NCBI GenBank assembly: GCA_963717085.1
Contig: CAVQVM010000013.1
Coordinates: 62,001 to 126,000 of the forward strand
Length of the DNA stretch: 64,000 bases
Direction: 5' to 3'
Source of the DNA: DASQUK01 sp963717085
GTDB lineage: Bacteria; Actinomycetota; Acidimicrobiia; Acidimicrobiales; VFJN01
The notes beneath the pieces are model-generated. The model did not search any database. It was not told where the DNA came from and worked only from the letters and a program-made list of their open reading frames with translations. The translations under genes were made by a program, and so were the position numbers. The first letter of the stretch is position 1. Each line of letters opens with the position of its first letter. This document shows positions 17,887 through 26,230 of this stretch, piece by piece.

Positions 17887-18693
17887 ATGGTCGCCAACGA
17901 GCGCTGGGCACAGATGCTGTCGGAGTGGTCGATCCCCCAGGAGCTGATCGCCGCGGCGCCCGAGCCGCCGTACTTCTTCGACCCGGTCGTGTTCACCGGT
18001 GCCGCCGACGAGGCGGTCCGGCGCCCAGACGACACCCCTTCAGACCGCGCCGCCCGGGAGGCGGTGTCCGTCGGCGGCCGGGTGCTCGATGTCGGTGTGG
18101 GCGCCGGCGCCGCCAGCCTCCGGCTCGGCGCCGGATACGTCATCGGCGTGGACCCGAGCCGAACGCTGCTCGACGCGTTCGCCGAGCGCGCTGAGCGTCT
18201 CGGGGTGGACCCCACCCAGATCGAAGGCGCCTGGCCCGACGTGGCGACGCAGACCCCCGTGGCCGATGTCGCCGTCTGCCATCACGTCGTCTACAACGTC
18301 GCTGACCTCGCTGCGTTCGCCGAGGCCCTGACCGACCACGCCAGCGCCCGTATCGTGATCGAGCTGACCGCGGTGCACCCGATGACGTGGCTGACGCCCT
18401 ACTGGAGGTCGCTCCACGGCATCGACCAGCCCGAGCGACCGACGGCCGACGATGCCGTGGCGGTGCTCCGGGAGATGGGCCTCACGGTCCACCTCGAGCG
18501 GTGGCGGCGCCGGATCCAGATGATCGGCGAGACCAGCAACGAGCAGCTCAACCGGATCGCTCGGCGCCTGTGCCTCGGGCCGAGTCGGCACGCCGAGCTC
18601 CGACGCCTGCTCGAGAAAATCCCGCCGCCGGTCGATCGCGACGTCGTGACGCTCTGGTGGCCCGGCGGAGCTGTCGCAAGTTCCACCAACTGA
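17887..18693 (+). CDS. SAM-dependent methyltransferase domain protein
   Basis: The 268-residue protein carries motif I GGRVLDVGVGAGAASLRLG and the acidic strand end YVIGVDPSRTLLDAFAERA. It then reads VADVAVCHHVVYNVADLAAF, a pattern close to short class I methyltransferases whose motif IV lacks the usual D/N-PPY. The C-terminal part is rich in Arg (LERWRRRIQMIGETSNEQLN). Substrate unknown. It is divergent from the methyltransferase at 16934-17785, and the + strand repeat at 18757 lies 63 bp after its stop. Confidence 0.85.
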   Translation: MVANERWAQMLSEWSIPQELIAAAPEPPYFFDPVVFTGAADEAVRRPDDTPSDRAAREAVSVGGRVLDVGVGAGAASLRLGAGYVIGVDPSRTLLDAFAERAERLGVDPTQIEGAWPDVATQTPVADVAVCHHVVYNVADLAAFAEALTDHASARIVIELTAVHPMTWLTPYWRSLHGIDQPERPTADDAVAVLREMGLTVHLERWRRRIQMIGETSNEQLNRIARRLCLGPSRHAELRRLLEKIPPPVDRDVVTLWWPGGAVASSTN

Positions 18694-18756
18694 CGACGCT
18701 GCGCACGGCGTCGTTCGACCTGCGACGAGGGCGACCGGCACGCGATGTCACGACGC

Positions 18757-18840
18757 ACCGATTGCCCGCACCGAGCGCACCCCCGCCTGCCAATCGGACA
18801 GCAGAGAACGGCGCCGCCCGAGATCGACAGGTCTGTCGCG
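18757..18840 (+). repeat. Dispersed intergenic repeat, copy A
   Basis: 84 bp, the same length as the copy at 62947, with identical left ends (ACCGATTGCCCG) and right ends (GGTCTGTCGCG). The centre is more diverged (GACAGCAGAGAACGGCG in place of GTCAGCACAGAACGACGG). Contains an internal inverted repeat CCGATTG/CAATCGG. It lies after the 3' end of the methyltransferase gene in the same orientation. Confidence 0.75.
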
Positions 18841-18861
18841 CTGCCGTCGGTCTTGCTTGGA

Positions 18862-19239
18862 TCACTCAATCGGTTGGCCGGAGCTCCGGTCCCCGGGCGA
18901 CGGCGCCGGATGCCAGCCCGCCCCGTAACCCTCCTCGTGGAAACGGCGGGCTTGGAGGGCGTCACCGATTGACCCGAAGGTGGCGAGGCAACGGGTGATG
19001 TGCCATTTGCGTAGTAGGGCACGGGCGGTGGCCCGGGGACACACCAGACAGCACTGGTCGGGATGGTCGCTGGCACCCACGACCCAAGCGGCGAGGCCCA
19101 TCACGGGTGCGGGCGATACCAACGTGATCTGGCTCAGGTCCACGATGACTGGCGCGCCTGCAACCAGCGCCTCGAGCTGATCGACCAGCCCGGAAGGCAA
19201 GGGATCATGCAGCGTGCCCAACGGTGTCGCGATCATCAC
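18862..19239 (-). CDS. STAS-domain protein
   Basis: The recognisable part reads IATPLGTLHDPLPSGLVDQL, then APVIVDLSQITLVSPAPVMG and WHITRCLATFGSIGDAL, which matches the STAS/anti-anti-sigma fold: strand, helix, then the VDLSxxxxVSP strand that in active SpoIIAA-like proteins carries the phosphorylated serine. The start is uncertain: GTG 19239 and ATG 19236 are closest, TTG 19284 is possible, and related sequence in another frame upstream (HWDATVTIKSGQGDPTVIL) hints at a longer, frameshifted ancestor. No partner kinase (HATPase_c RsbW-like) is visible nearby. Confidence 0.6.
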   Translation of the reverse strand: MMIATPLGTLHDPLPSGLVDQLEALVAGAPVIVDLSQITLVSPAPVMGLAAWVVGASDHPDQCCLVCPRATARALLRKWHITRCLATFGSIGDALQARRFHEEGYGAGWHPAPSPGDRSSGQPIE

Positions 19240-19640
19240 GCCGTGGCGCTGTTCGAGCGCGGCTCGGAGCGGACCGACCGACAACCGCAGCTCCTTCCTC
19301 TGCTGCGTCTGGCCGGTTGCCGCGCCGGACCGATTCCGGTCTTGAGGATGACGGTCGGATCCCCCTGGCCGCTCTTGATGGTGACGGTCGCGTCCCAATG
19401 CCCGGGCGCCCGGCGCCACGAGCCCCCGACGCCACAATTTCTCGGGGCCGGTCCCCGAGGCCGCCATGAGCGGCGGCTCCCGAGTGCCTCGTGCCCCGAG
19501 GCCCCCGTCGCGAGCCTCGCGCGCAAACTTGTCGGGGTAGCCGGACAACCGTCGCATGAGAGGACACCTCCCCCGCGGTGTCCCGCCTCGATCCGCCCGT
19601 ACCCAATAACGGTGGCCCCGAAACGATCCGTCGCGTGTCG

Positions 19641-19688
19641 CTTGCCGGCGGGCGGTACAGAACGCCGTAGCCCTGAGCGGCAGATCTG
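19641..19688 (+). repeat. Dispersed intergenic repeat, loose copy G
   Basis: The right two thirds match the family: CTTGCCGGCGGGCGGTACAG, AACGCCG and the GGCAGATCTG end. It lies immediately beyond the 3' end of the hydrolase gene at 19697, here in opposite orientation to that gene. The left end is not clear. Confidence 0.45.
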
Positions 19689-19696
19689 CTGCCGCG

Positions 19697-20467
19697 TCAG
19701 GAAGATGGTGGGCTCGCCGAGGATGATAAGCCGGTGCGCCACAAGGTGAGCAGTGCCTGGTTGAGGGGTGTCCCGGTGAACTGGACTTCGTGGCCGGCAC
19801 CCTCGACCACGATTCGTGACGCGCCGATCCGTTCGGCCATGTCGTCGCAGATGGCGTCGAAGCCGCCGCTGTGGCCCCCAGAGGCGACCAGCTTTGGAAA
19901 CGAAGCGGCCGCCAGCTCGGCCAACGGCAGGTCGGGATACCAGATCGGCCGCCCGCGGCGAAGCACCGGCACCAGCGGCACGGCTGCGGCGAGAAATTCG
20001 GGGGGGAACTCGTCCGGGTCGCTCCCGACCGCCTTCAGGAAGCGGACGACCCACTCCTCATCGGGGAGGTCCAGGTCCCAGACACGGCGAACCCCGTCAA
20101 CGAGCGCCCGCGCCTCGGCATGACTTTGGCCCAATGCGAACGCGCCCGGCTCAAGCAGTGCTAGCGATCGGGTCGCATCGGGACGGCGGGCAGCGGCGAA
20201 CATGACCCCGAGGCCCCCGTAGGAATGACCCACGAGATGGGCACCGTCACCCATTAGCTCGGCGATGTCGTCGCCGTCACGCAAGAAGTCCTCCCCGTCG
20301 GCGGCGGGGCTGTTGCCGTAGCCCCGTCGATCCAGCACCAGCAGGCGAAAGCCCTCGTCGGCTAGTGGTCGCTGGGCCTCCCATTCCTCGGCGCCGGCAG
20401 CCAGCGAGCCGTGCGCGAGCACCACGGGTGTACCAGCACCCCACGCCTCCACGAAGAGGTCGCTCAC
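19697..20467 (-). CDS. Alpha/beta hydrolase
   Basis: The start at GTG 20467 is chosen because GGAGAGGAGGA lies 5-15 bases upstream. The 256-residue protein has VVLAHGSLAAG (oxyanion-hole HG motif), LLVLDRRGYGNSPAAD, nucleophile elbow LVGHSYGGLGV (Ser in GHSYGG), acid-residue region and the catalytic histidine in EGAGHEVQFTGTPLN. All three triad elements are present, so the enzyme is probably active. It is a lone transcript, convergent with nothing close and divergent from the truncated elongation-factor gene. Substrate cannot be deduced. Confidence 0.9.
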   Translation of the reverse strand: MSDLFVEAWGAGTPVVLAHGSLAAGAEEWEAQRPLADEGFRLLVLDRRGYGNSPAADGEDFLRDGDDIAELMGDGAHLVGHSYGGLGVMFAAARRPDATRSLALLEPGAFALGQSHAEARALVDGVRRVWDLDLPDEEWVVRFLKAVGSDPDEFPPEFLAAAVPLVPVLRRGRPIWYPDLPLAELAAASFPKLVASGGHSGGFDAICDDMAERIGASRIVVEGAGHEVQFTGTPLNQALLTLWRTGLSSSASPPSS

Positions 20468-20663
20468 CGCGGGGTCCTCCTCTCCCTGCCACGTCCGCAA
20501 AGCGTGCACCACGATATGTGCCCGCGCCTTCGTGAGGCGCGTGGTGATGGCCGACCGAGGCGCCTGCGATCCCGCCGATCTCGTTTCGAAATGGGTGGAG
20601 CCGCACGCGGGGCCCTGTGCTTGACTCGACTCGCCGACCCGGCTGATCCGGAGGAGTGACGAC

Positions 20664-21893
20664 ATGCGAGCTGCCTTCATGCCCGTGCCTGCAGTGTCGA
20701 GCGTGAAGGATGTGCATGCCGGCGAGCGGATTGCCTACGTGCGTCTGCTCAGCGGCACGCTCCGCGTGCGTGACCGTGTGGGCGAGCACACCGTCACGGG
20801 CATCGAGGTGTTCGACCGTGCTGCGACCGTCCGCCGGTCATGCGCCATCAGCGGCGAGATCGCCAGGGTCTGGGGGCTCGATGAGGTCCGCATCGGCGAC
20901 ACGATCGGCGAGCGACGCGGACACGGCGCCGAGCACCACTTCGCACCGCCCACACTCGAAACCGTCGTCGTGCCCGACCCCGAGCACCGCCGGGCGCTCC
21001 ACACCGCGCTCACCCAGCTCGCCGAACAGGACCCGCTCATCGGCTTGCGCCTCGACGAGGACAGACAGGAGCTGCACCTGTCCCTCTACGGCGAGGTGCA
21101 GAAGGACGTCATCCAGGCCGCGCTCGCCGACGACTTTGGCCTCGACGTCGAGTTCCGCGACACGAGACCGATCTGCATCGAGCGGCCCGTGGGCACGGGC
21201 ACGGCGATCGAGACGATGCCGCGCGGCCGGTCGGCACAGCACCCGTTCCTCGCTGGTGTCGGCCTGCGCGTCGATCCGGCACCGGTCGGTTCGGGTGTCG
21301 CCTTCCGCTACGAGATCGAGCTTGGCTCGCTGCCCTCGGCGTTCATGAATGCGATCGCCGAGACCGTGCCCCAAGCACTGCGCGGAGGCCTCCACGGCTG
21401 GGAGGTCACCGACTGCATCGTCACCCTGACGCACTCGCAGTACGCGCCACGGCAGAGTCACTCACACCAGGGGTTCAGCAAGGCGATGTCGAGCATCGGC
21501 AGCGACTTCCGTCTCCTGACGCCGCTCGTCTTGATGGCTGCACTCGGTCGGGCCGGCACGGCCGTGTACGAGCCCATCCACCGCTACGAGCTCGAGATAC
21601 CCGCCGACACGCTCTCCGTCATAGTGCCGACGCTCGCCCGTCTGGAGGCGCCGCCACTGGAGCAGACCGCGAGTGGCTCGGCGCTCGTCCTCGGCGGTCA
21701 GATCCGCGCCGGGCTCGCGCACGCCCTCCAGACGCATGTGCGCGAGCTGACCCGCGGCGAAGGGGTGCTCGAAGCAGCCTTCGACAGCTACCAACCAGTG
21801 CGCGGCGCACCACCGACGCGGCCCCGCACCGACAACAACCCGCTGAACCGGAAGGAGTACCTCTTGAACGTGCTCGGCGCGGTCGGGGACTGA
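20664..21893 (+). pseudogene. Tetracycline-resistance ribosomal protection protein lacking the GTPase domain
   Basis: The 409-residue frame begins inside domain II of an elongation-factor-G-like protein (GERIAYVRLLSGTLRVRDRV). It then contains domains III-V: TALTQLAEQDPLIGLRLDED, LSLYGEVQKDVIQAALADDF, and the C-terminal FDSYQPVRGAPPTRPRTDNN followed by PLNRKEYLLNVLG. This ending is typical of the Tet(M)/OtrA-like proteins of actinobacteria, not of housekeeping EF-G. Full-length members have about 640 residues; all G-domain motifs (GHVDHGKT, DxPG, NKxD) are absent upstream. An ATG with a moderate GGAGTGACGAC site precedes it, so a C-terminal protein might still be made, but it could not act as a GTPase. 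Confidence 0.8.
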
Positions 21894-22060
21894 TCTTCGA
21901 GCACGGTGTCCTGTGCCTTTGCTGCGTCCATCCCAGAGGCGCAGTACCGCACCCTTGGCAGGTGAGGCTGATTGGTAGGGAGATCACGTCGTCCGAGCCC
22001 ATGGGTACAAGCCGACTGCGGTAGTCCGCGTGAAGCTCGCCTCGATCACGTCTTCCCAGA

Positions 22061-22101
22061 TCGTGAGCGCGAAACGACCGGCGCAAGATCGGCAGGTCGC
22101 G
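22061..22101 (+). repeat. Dispersed intergenic repeat, loose copy J
   Basis: Right half only: TCGTGAGCGCGAAACGACCG then GCGCAAGATCGGCAGGTCGCG, aligning with GTCAGCACAGAACGACGG/GCGCGAGATCGGCAGGTC. It lies in the 400-bp gene-free stretch after the truncated elongation-factor gene, same orientation. The rest of that stretch holds nothing recognisable. Confidence 0.45.
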
Positions 22102-22293
22102 AGCAGGACGCTCCGGACGCGTCGGCGCCGACGACGGCCGGGCGTGTCGGACTCGCTGATCTCAGCCGTGGGTCGGCCCTGAACGTGGTGGATGCCCGCC
22201 GTTTTCGGGGCACGAACTCACCCCAACCGGGTGGGGCTTTCCCGACGATGAACGTGTCAAGTGCGATCCAGAGACACGAACGAGGGGGACACG

Positions 22294-22671
22294 ATGGTCC
22301 TTGCCGACATCGGGTTGGGCCAGCTGATCTGGACGACGTTCTTTCTTTTCATACTGGCCGCGTTGGTCTGGGTGTTCATCGTCGTCGTGAGAGACCTGTT
22401 CCGCAACCGCGAGCTGTCTGGATGGGCCAAGGCGGGCTGGTTGGTGGCGCTGATCCTTGTCCCGTTGCTCGGATCGATCGTGTACATCATCGTGCGAGGC
22501 CTATGGGTGGGGCCGGTCGTGGGTACGGCCGAGGATGCGGCGGCGCGGGCGCAGCTCAGCCCGACCGAGTTCGAACGCCATGACCGCGGCATCGCCGATA
22601 CAACGGAGACCGGGCCGGTGGACCGACGTGACCCGGCTGGTAGAGCAACCGAACAACCGCACGATCATTGA
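22294..22671 (+). CDS. PLDc_N (phospholipase D N-terminal) membrane protein
   Basis: The start at 22294 follows CGAGGGGGACACG. The 125-residue protein has two helices (IWTTFFLFILAALVWVFIVV and AGWLVALILVPLLGSIVYII) flanking the basic loop RDLFRNRELSGWAKA; this is the PLDc_N domain that precedes catalytic domains in cardiolipin synthases and also occurs alone in actinobacteria. The tail is charged with AQLSPTEFERHDRGIAD, common in the stand-alone form. There is no catalytic HKD motif. Role unknown, probably in the cytoplasmic membrane. Confidence 0.88.
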   Translation: MVLADIGLGQLIWTTFFLFILAALVWVFIVVVRDLFRNRELSGWAKAGWLVALILVPLLGSIVYIIVRGLWVGPVVGTAEDAAARAQLSPTEFERHDRGIADTTETGPVDRRDPAGRATEQPHDH

Positions 22672-22896
22672 TGCTGAGTTCGCGACGATGAAGGCGCGGG
22701 CCACGGACGGTACCGCGACAACGCCGATAGCGACGGACACTCCGCGGCGACGGATCGTTGCGCCCAACACCGCAGATCCGGACGCGGTGTTGTGCGCCGT
22801 CGTGCGCCACGACTGCCCAGAACTCCAGCCAACAGCTCAACAGGATGCGCTCGGTGACGCCGTTGACCTGGTCGGGGTTCTCCGGCACCGGTGGCT

Positions 22897-23331
22897 TCAT
22901 CTCTCGCCCTGGCCGGCTCCTTCGTGGAACCAAGGCGTATAGCACACGCCCACGACCATGCCCTCGGGGCCGAGAAGACGGGCGATGATCTGGCCCCAGG
23001 GCTCGGTGCGAGCGTCGTGGATGAGTCGATGGCCCTGACCGGCCAGCTCGGCGGCCGCCGCCGGCACCGCCTCCCGGCTGGGCAGCTCGAACTCGAGGCT
23101 GGCCTGAGGGACCGGGACGCTGCTCGGCCAATCCGGTTGGCCGTAGCAGGCCTGGGCAGCCTCTGTCAGCGGCCACAACCCGAAGTGCTTCACCCCACCC
23201 AGCGTCTCCGTGAACACGTAGTCGTCTGCCTCGCCCTCGAACGACAGGCCGAGCGCCTCCTGGTAAAAGGCTCTGGCGGCCGAGGGGTCAGCGACGATAG
23301 GTGAGAAGCTGGCGACGAACTGGACATCCAT
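22897..23331 (-). CDS. VOC-family (glyoxalase/bleomycin-resistance-like) protein
   Basis: The 144-residue protein contains one complete VOC domain: FVASFSPIVADPSAARAFYQ, YVFTETLGGVKHFGLWPLT, then SLEFELPSREAVPAAAAELA and the terminal PEGMVVGVCYTPWFH. The family includes metal-dependent dioxygenases, isomerases and drug-binding proteins; the metal ligands here (His in GVKHFG and perhaps Glu in SLEFEL) cannot be assigned with confidence. Lone gene, preceded on its 5' side by unrelated sequence. Probably cytosolic. Confidence 0.88.
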   Translation of the reverse strand: MDVQFVASFSPIVADPSAARAFYQEALGLSFEGEADDYVFTETLGGVKHFGLWPLTEAAQACYGQPDWPSSVPVPQASLEFELPSREAVPAAAAELAGQGHRLIHDARTEPWGQIIARLLGPEGMVVGVCYTPWFHEGAGQGER

Positions 23332-23553
23332 GACTGGGCTCCTTGACCGTTACCGATGACCGGTCCGGGCGGACCGAACAGCCCGAGTCTCCTCGACCCG
23401 AACGTGGGGCACCCCGGGAGGCGCACCGAATGCCAGCTCTGGCGTCGGTCGTGACCGATGAGGTGTGGGCGTCGGGCCTAGCCCGCGCATACGCTGCTGG
23501 TCACCGAGGAGAGCCAGGGCCATCGTCGTGACGGGATCACCGGGGCAGTTCCC

Positions 23554-23892
23554 ATGGACAAGCTGAAGCTGTACGCGGTGGTGATGGGCATTGGGGCGGT
23601 GATTGGGGTCACGGTCGCTGAGATCTGGCGTCGAAGGATGCGTGAGGACAGTTACCTGAACTATTTGCCGCCGCCTCGCGACCGCGATGGCGCAGGGACC
23701 GACGGCGACCGCTCCGGTGGACGGATGCGTGGAGCGGCCAACCGGGTGTGGTCGCCCGTCGCGGCATCTGCCAAGAGCGACTGGGCGCGCCTACGACGCA
23801 TCCGCGCTGGCGCGCCCCGACCCAGCATCGGCGCACCAGCGCCACCCGAGGAGCAGCCGGATGCTGCCGTGCCTCCGGTTGCGCCGACCTGA
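23554..23892 (+). CDS. Hypothetical single-pass membrane protein
   Basis: The 112-residue product has one N-terminal hydrophobic helix (LKLYAVVMGIGAVIGVTVAE) followed by the basic RRRMRED and a proline/arginine-rich cytosolic tail. No domain is recognised. The ribosome site is poor (GGGGCAGTTCCC before ATG). It stands alone between two gene-poor gaps, upstream of another small membrane protein gene on the same strand. It may be real; composition is ordinary for the window. Confidence 0.5.
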   Translation: MDKLKLYAVVMGIGAVIGVTVAEIWRRRMREDSYLNYLPPPRDRDGAGTDGDRSGGRMRGAANRVWSPVAASAKSDWARLRRIRAGAPRPSIGAPAPPEEQPDAAVPPVAPT

Positions 23893-24023
23893 GAGCTCGG
23901 GTCCGCGTGCGGCGACCTCGGTGGCACCTGCACGGGCCAAAGGCCACTCCGGCTGAGCGACCTGCACTCTGAACTACGAGCGCATCGCGCCCGCTGCGGG
24001 CGGGCGTCTGCGACCGACGAGGT

Positions 24024-24524
24024 GTGAGCGGCGACGTGACCCACGCCGTGCTGGCAGTCAGTGACGCCGAAGCCCAGCTGGCGCTGAGCTCGATCGAGCA
24101 GCGGCGCCGCCAAGTGATCGCCGAGATCGACATGCCGCGCTGGTACTGGTGGGGTCTGGCCGCAGGATGGGTCGGGTTGGGGATCCTCGCCGATCTCGAT
24201 CACCCGTGGCTCACGCTGGCCGTCACGCTCGGCTTCGGCGCGGCCCATGCCTCCGTCGCGAGCCACGTCCTGTCTGGCCGCCACCGCTCGCAGCAGCTGA
24301 GCGTGCGGGCGGATGTGGTCGACCCGCACATCCCGGCCCTCGTCATCGGCTTCCTGCTCCTCATGGTCGCCGCAACCGTGGTGGTTGGCCTGTTGGCCGA
24401 CGCCGATGGCGCCCGGCATCCCTCGATCATGGCCAGCGTCGTCGTCGCCATCGCCGTTCTCTTGTGCGGGCCAGCGCTGATGGCCGCTGTCCGCCGGCGC
24501 CTCGCGCACCGCCTCGTGGCATGA
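24024..24524 (+). CDS. Hypothetical membrane protein, four helices
   Basis: The 166-residue product begins with GTG 24024 after GACGAGG. It has a soluble N-terminal helix (ALSSIEQRRRQVIAEIDMPR) and then four hydrophobic segments: WWGLAAGWVGLGILADL, LTLAVTLGFGAAHASVASH, ALVIGFLLLMVAATVVVGLL and SVVVAIAVLLCGPALMAAV. The pattern is reminiscent of small membrane proteins encoded beside PadR or helix-turn-helix regulators, but no regulator is adjacent. Convincingly coding; function unknown. Confidence 0.7.
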   Translation: MSGDVTHAVLAVSDAEAQLALSSIEQRRRQVIAEIDMPRWYWWGLAAGWVGLGILADLDHPWLTLAVTLGFGAAHASVASHVLSGRHRSQQLSVRADVVDPHIPALVIGFLLLMVAATVVVGLLADADGARHPSIMASVVVAIAVLLCGPALMAAVRRRLAHRLVA

Positions 24525-24652
24525 CTGCGAGCGGCCGGCACCCATGCGATCCGTGCAACCAAACGCCGCGCGCGAGCACCGAGCGGACGGACGGGAGGGA
24601 CAGTGATCCTGGTGGATGCGTAGCGGGGCTTCGTGATGGACCGGGCCGGTGG

Positions 24653-24946
24653 TCAGACGGCGCTGCCCCGGGGCATGGCGTTCCGCTGGCTCGCCGACGC
24701 GCTCCAGTGGGCGAGGTCGAGGAGCACGGCCAGGGCAATCCACAGCCAGTCGGACCCGGTGACGCCCGTGCCCGGCGTCCACAGGAGCACGTAGATCAGC
24801 GTCGTGAACGGCAGGAAGATGATGCCGAGGAGAGGCCACAGGAACGTGGTGAACGTGGCGTCCATCCGTTCCGGCCTCGCGATCCAGAAAATGATCAGCG
24901 CGAAGCGCGGGAACATCCCGGCGAAGACAGCAAGCAGACAACCCAT
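24653..24946 (-). CDS. Small membrane protein
   Basis: The start at 24946 is favoured because GAGGGTGGCCGC precedes it. The 97-residue product has helices at about residues 3-22 (LLAVFAGMFPRFALIIFWIA), 32-54 (TTFLWPLLGIIFLPFTTLIY) and 62-78 (GSDWLWIALAVLLDLAHW), and ends with a polar tail. Similar three-helix proteins (with PRFALIIFWIARP) are widespread in actinobacteria without assigned function. Tail-to-tail with the gene at 24024. Confidence 0.75.
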   Translation of the reverse strand: MGCLLAVFAGMFPRFALIIFWIARPERMDATFTTFLWPLLGIIFLPFTTLIYVLLWTPGTGVTGSDWLWIALAVLLDLAHWSASASQRNAMPRGSAV

Positions 24947-25056
24947 GCGGCCACCCTCGCCCGCATGCGGCCGGTCCGGCATCCCCCCGTCGGGGTGAGT
25001 CCCGGACGCGGTAGACAACGCGGGCGATCACGCGCGTGGACGCCTGAACCACCTGC

Positions 25057-25863
25057 GTGGGCGCGAGACTTTCGACCGTGGCAAAGCGACCGGTCGGGCG
25101 AGAGTCGTTTGACAACGTCGCGAATGTGTACGACGAAATCCGACCCGGATACCCGCCAGCCTTGTACGCAGACCTCTGCAGGTTGCTTCCCCCGCGGCCG
25201 CTCATCCTCGAAGTCGGCCCTGGTACGGGACAAGCAACTCGAGACCTCCTCGCACATGGCGCGCTTGTTGACGCAGTCGAGATCGGACCGGCGATGGCGG
25301 CCAAGCTCCGGGAAGTTCTTCGGTCCGATCACCTCAAGGTCATAGTCGGCGATTTCGAACAGGTACCGCGAACCGGTCCGCGGTACGACGCGATCTTTTC
25401 AGCTACCGCGTATCACTGGATTGCTTCCGACGCGCAACTCGAACGCCCGACGCGTCTGCTGAAGTCTGGCGGGGTCATTGCGGTAGCCGATATCGTCCAA
25501 GTCGACTCCGAGACGGACCATGGGTTCTTCGCTGCCGTACAGCCGATCTACGAGCGATACGGCCAAGGCCACACCGGTCCGGCCGCACCCAAGAGAGATC
25601 AGGTAGAACCGAAAATTCGTCAATCCCTGCAATGCGACCCGCGGTATTCCAATGTGATGCTCCGAACGTACGACTGGGATCAGACGTACTCCGCGAGTGG
25701 GTACCGCAAACTCATGCTCTCGTATTCAGGCACGCAGATGATGAAGGAACCCGCGCGAACCGCACTCGTTGATGACATGGAGCACTTCGTTCGCGACCGT
25801 TTCGATGACCGCGTCACTCGGCCACTTGTCGTCGCGCTCACGACCGCAACGCTCGTTGGCTGA
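25057..25863 (+). CDS. Class I SAM-dependent methyltransferase
   Basis: The 268-residue protein contains FDNVANVYDEIRPGYPPALY, a common N-terminal signature of Methyltransf_11/25 proteins, motif I LILEVGPGTGQATRDLLAHG, the acidic residue in VDAVEIGPAM and motif IV region YDAIFSATAYHWIASD. GTG 25057 is the longest start; GTG 25078 is equally good. Its codon use is less GC-extreme than neighbours (for example many third-position A and T), suggesting recent transfer. Repeat copy B begins 7 bp after its stop codon. Confidence 0.9.
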   Translation: MGARLSTVAKRPVGRESFDNVANVYDEIRPGYPPALYADLCRLLPPRPLILEVGPGTGQATRDLLAHGALVDAVEIGPAMAAKLREVLRSDHLKVIVGDFEQVPRTGPRYDAIFSATAYHWIASDAQLERPTRLLKSGGVIAVADIVQVDSETDHGFFAAVQPIYERYGQGHTGPAAPKRDQVEPKIRQSLQCDPRYSNVMLRTYDWDQTYSASGYRKLMLSYSGTQMMKEPARTALVDDMEHFVRDRFDDRVTRPLVVALTTATLVG

Positions 25864-25870
25864 GAGCGCA

Positions 25871-25940
25871 CGATGCCCGAACCGAGCGCCCACCGTCTGC
25901 TCGGCGGTCAGCACAGAACGACAGGGCGCGAGATCGGCAG
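25871..25940 (+). repeat. Dispersed intergenic repeat, copy B
   Basis: About 70 bp with left end GATGCCCGAACCGAGCG, the exact core GGTCAGCACAGAACGACAGG, and right end GCGCGAGATCGGCAG. The arms GCGCCC (25886-25891) and GGGCGC (25924-25929) can pair, with ACCG/CGGT inside. Begins 7 bp after the methyltransferase stop, same orientation. Confidence 0.8.
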
Positions 25941-26052
25941 CCATGTGCTCCCACAAGCGTCGGCGTCGCTGGTCACTTCGTTGACGGAGCGATGCCCGCG
26001 AACCGGGCAGGCTGCGATCCGTTCCTCCTGCGTGCGAGGAGCGAACATGGCC

Positions 26053-26071
26053 CCTACACGGGACGTGTAGG
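26053..26071. promoter_or_regulatory. 19-bp palindrome CCTACACG-GGA-CGTGTAGG
   Basis: Perfect 8-bp arms with a 3-bp centre, 160 bp upstream of the DUF899 gene and within a 367-bp gene-free stretch; a looser outer pairing GGAGCG/CGCTCC extends it. The size and symmetry are those of a TetR- or MarR-type operator. No regulator gene is adjacent. There is no U-tract, so a terminator is unlikely. Confidence 0.5.
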
Positions 26072-26230
26072 TGGTGGGCGCTCCTTGGGACGACGATGAA
26101 CTGATTCTGAACCGCCGATCGGTCGCGTTTCCTGACAAGCACCGATGAGTCTGCGAACGGCGTTCCGTCACAAGGTTGCACCACGTGGTGCGGCGAGAGC
26201 CGACGGCCGCCTGAACGAGGAGGAGACGGA

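Noticed and set aside
23343..23531. 62-codon + strand frame after the VOC gene
   Set aside because: Low-complexity Arg/Pro/Glu composition, no ribosome site and no recognisable domain; probably chance.
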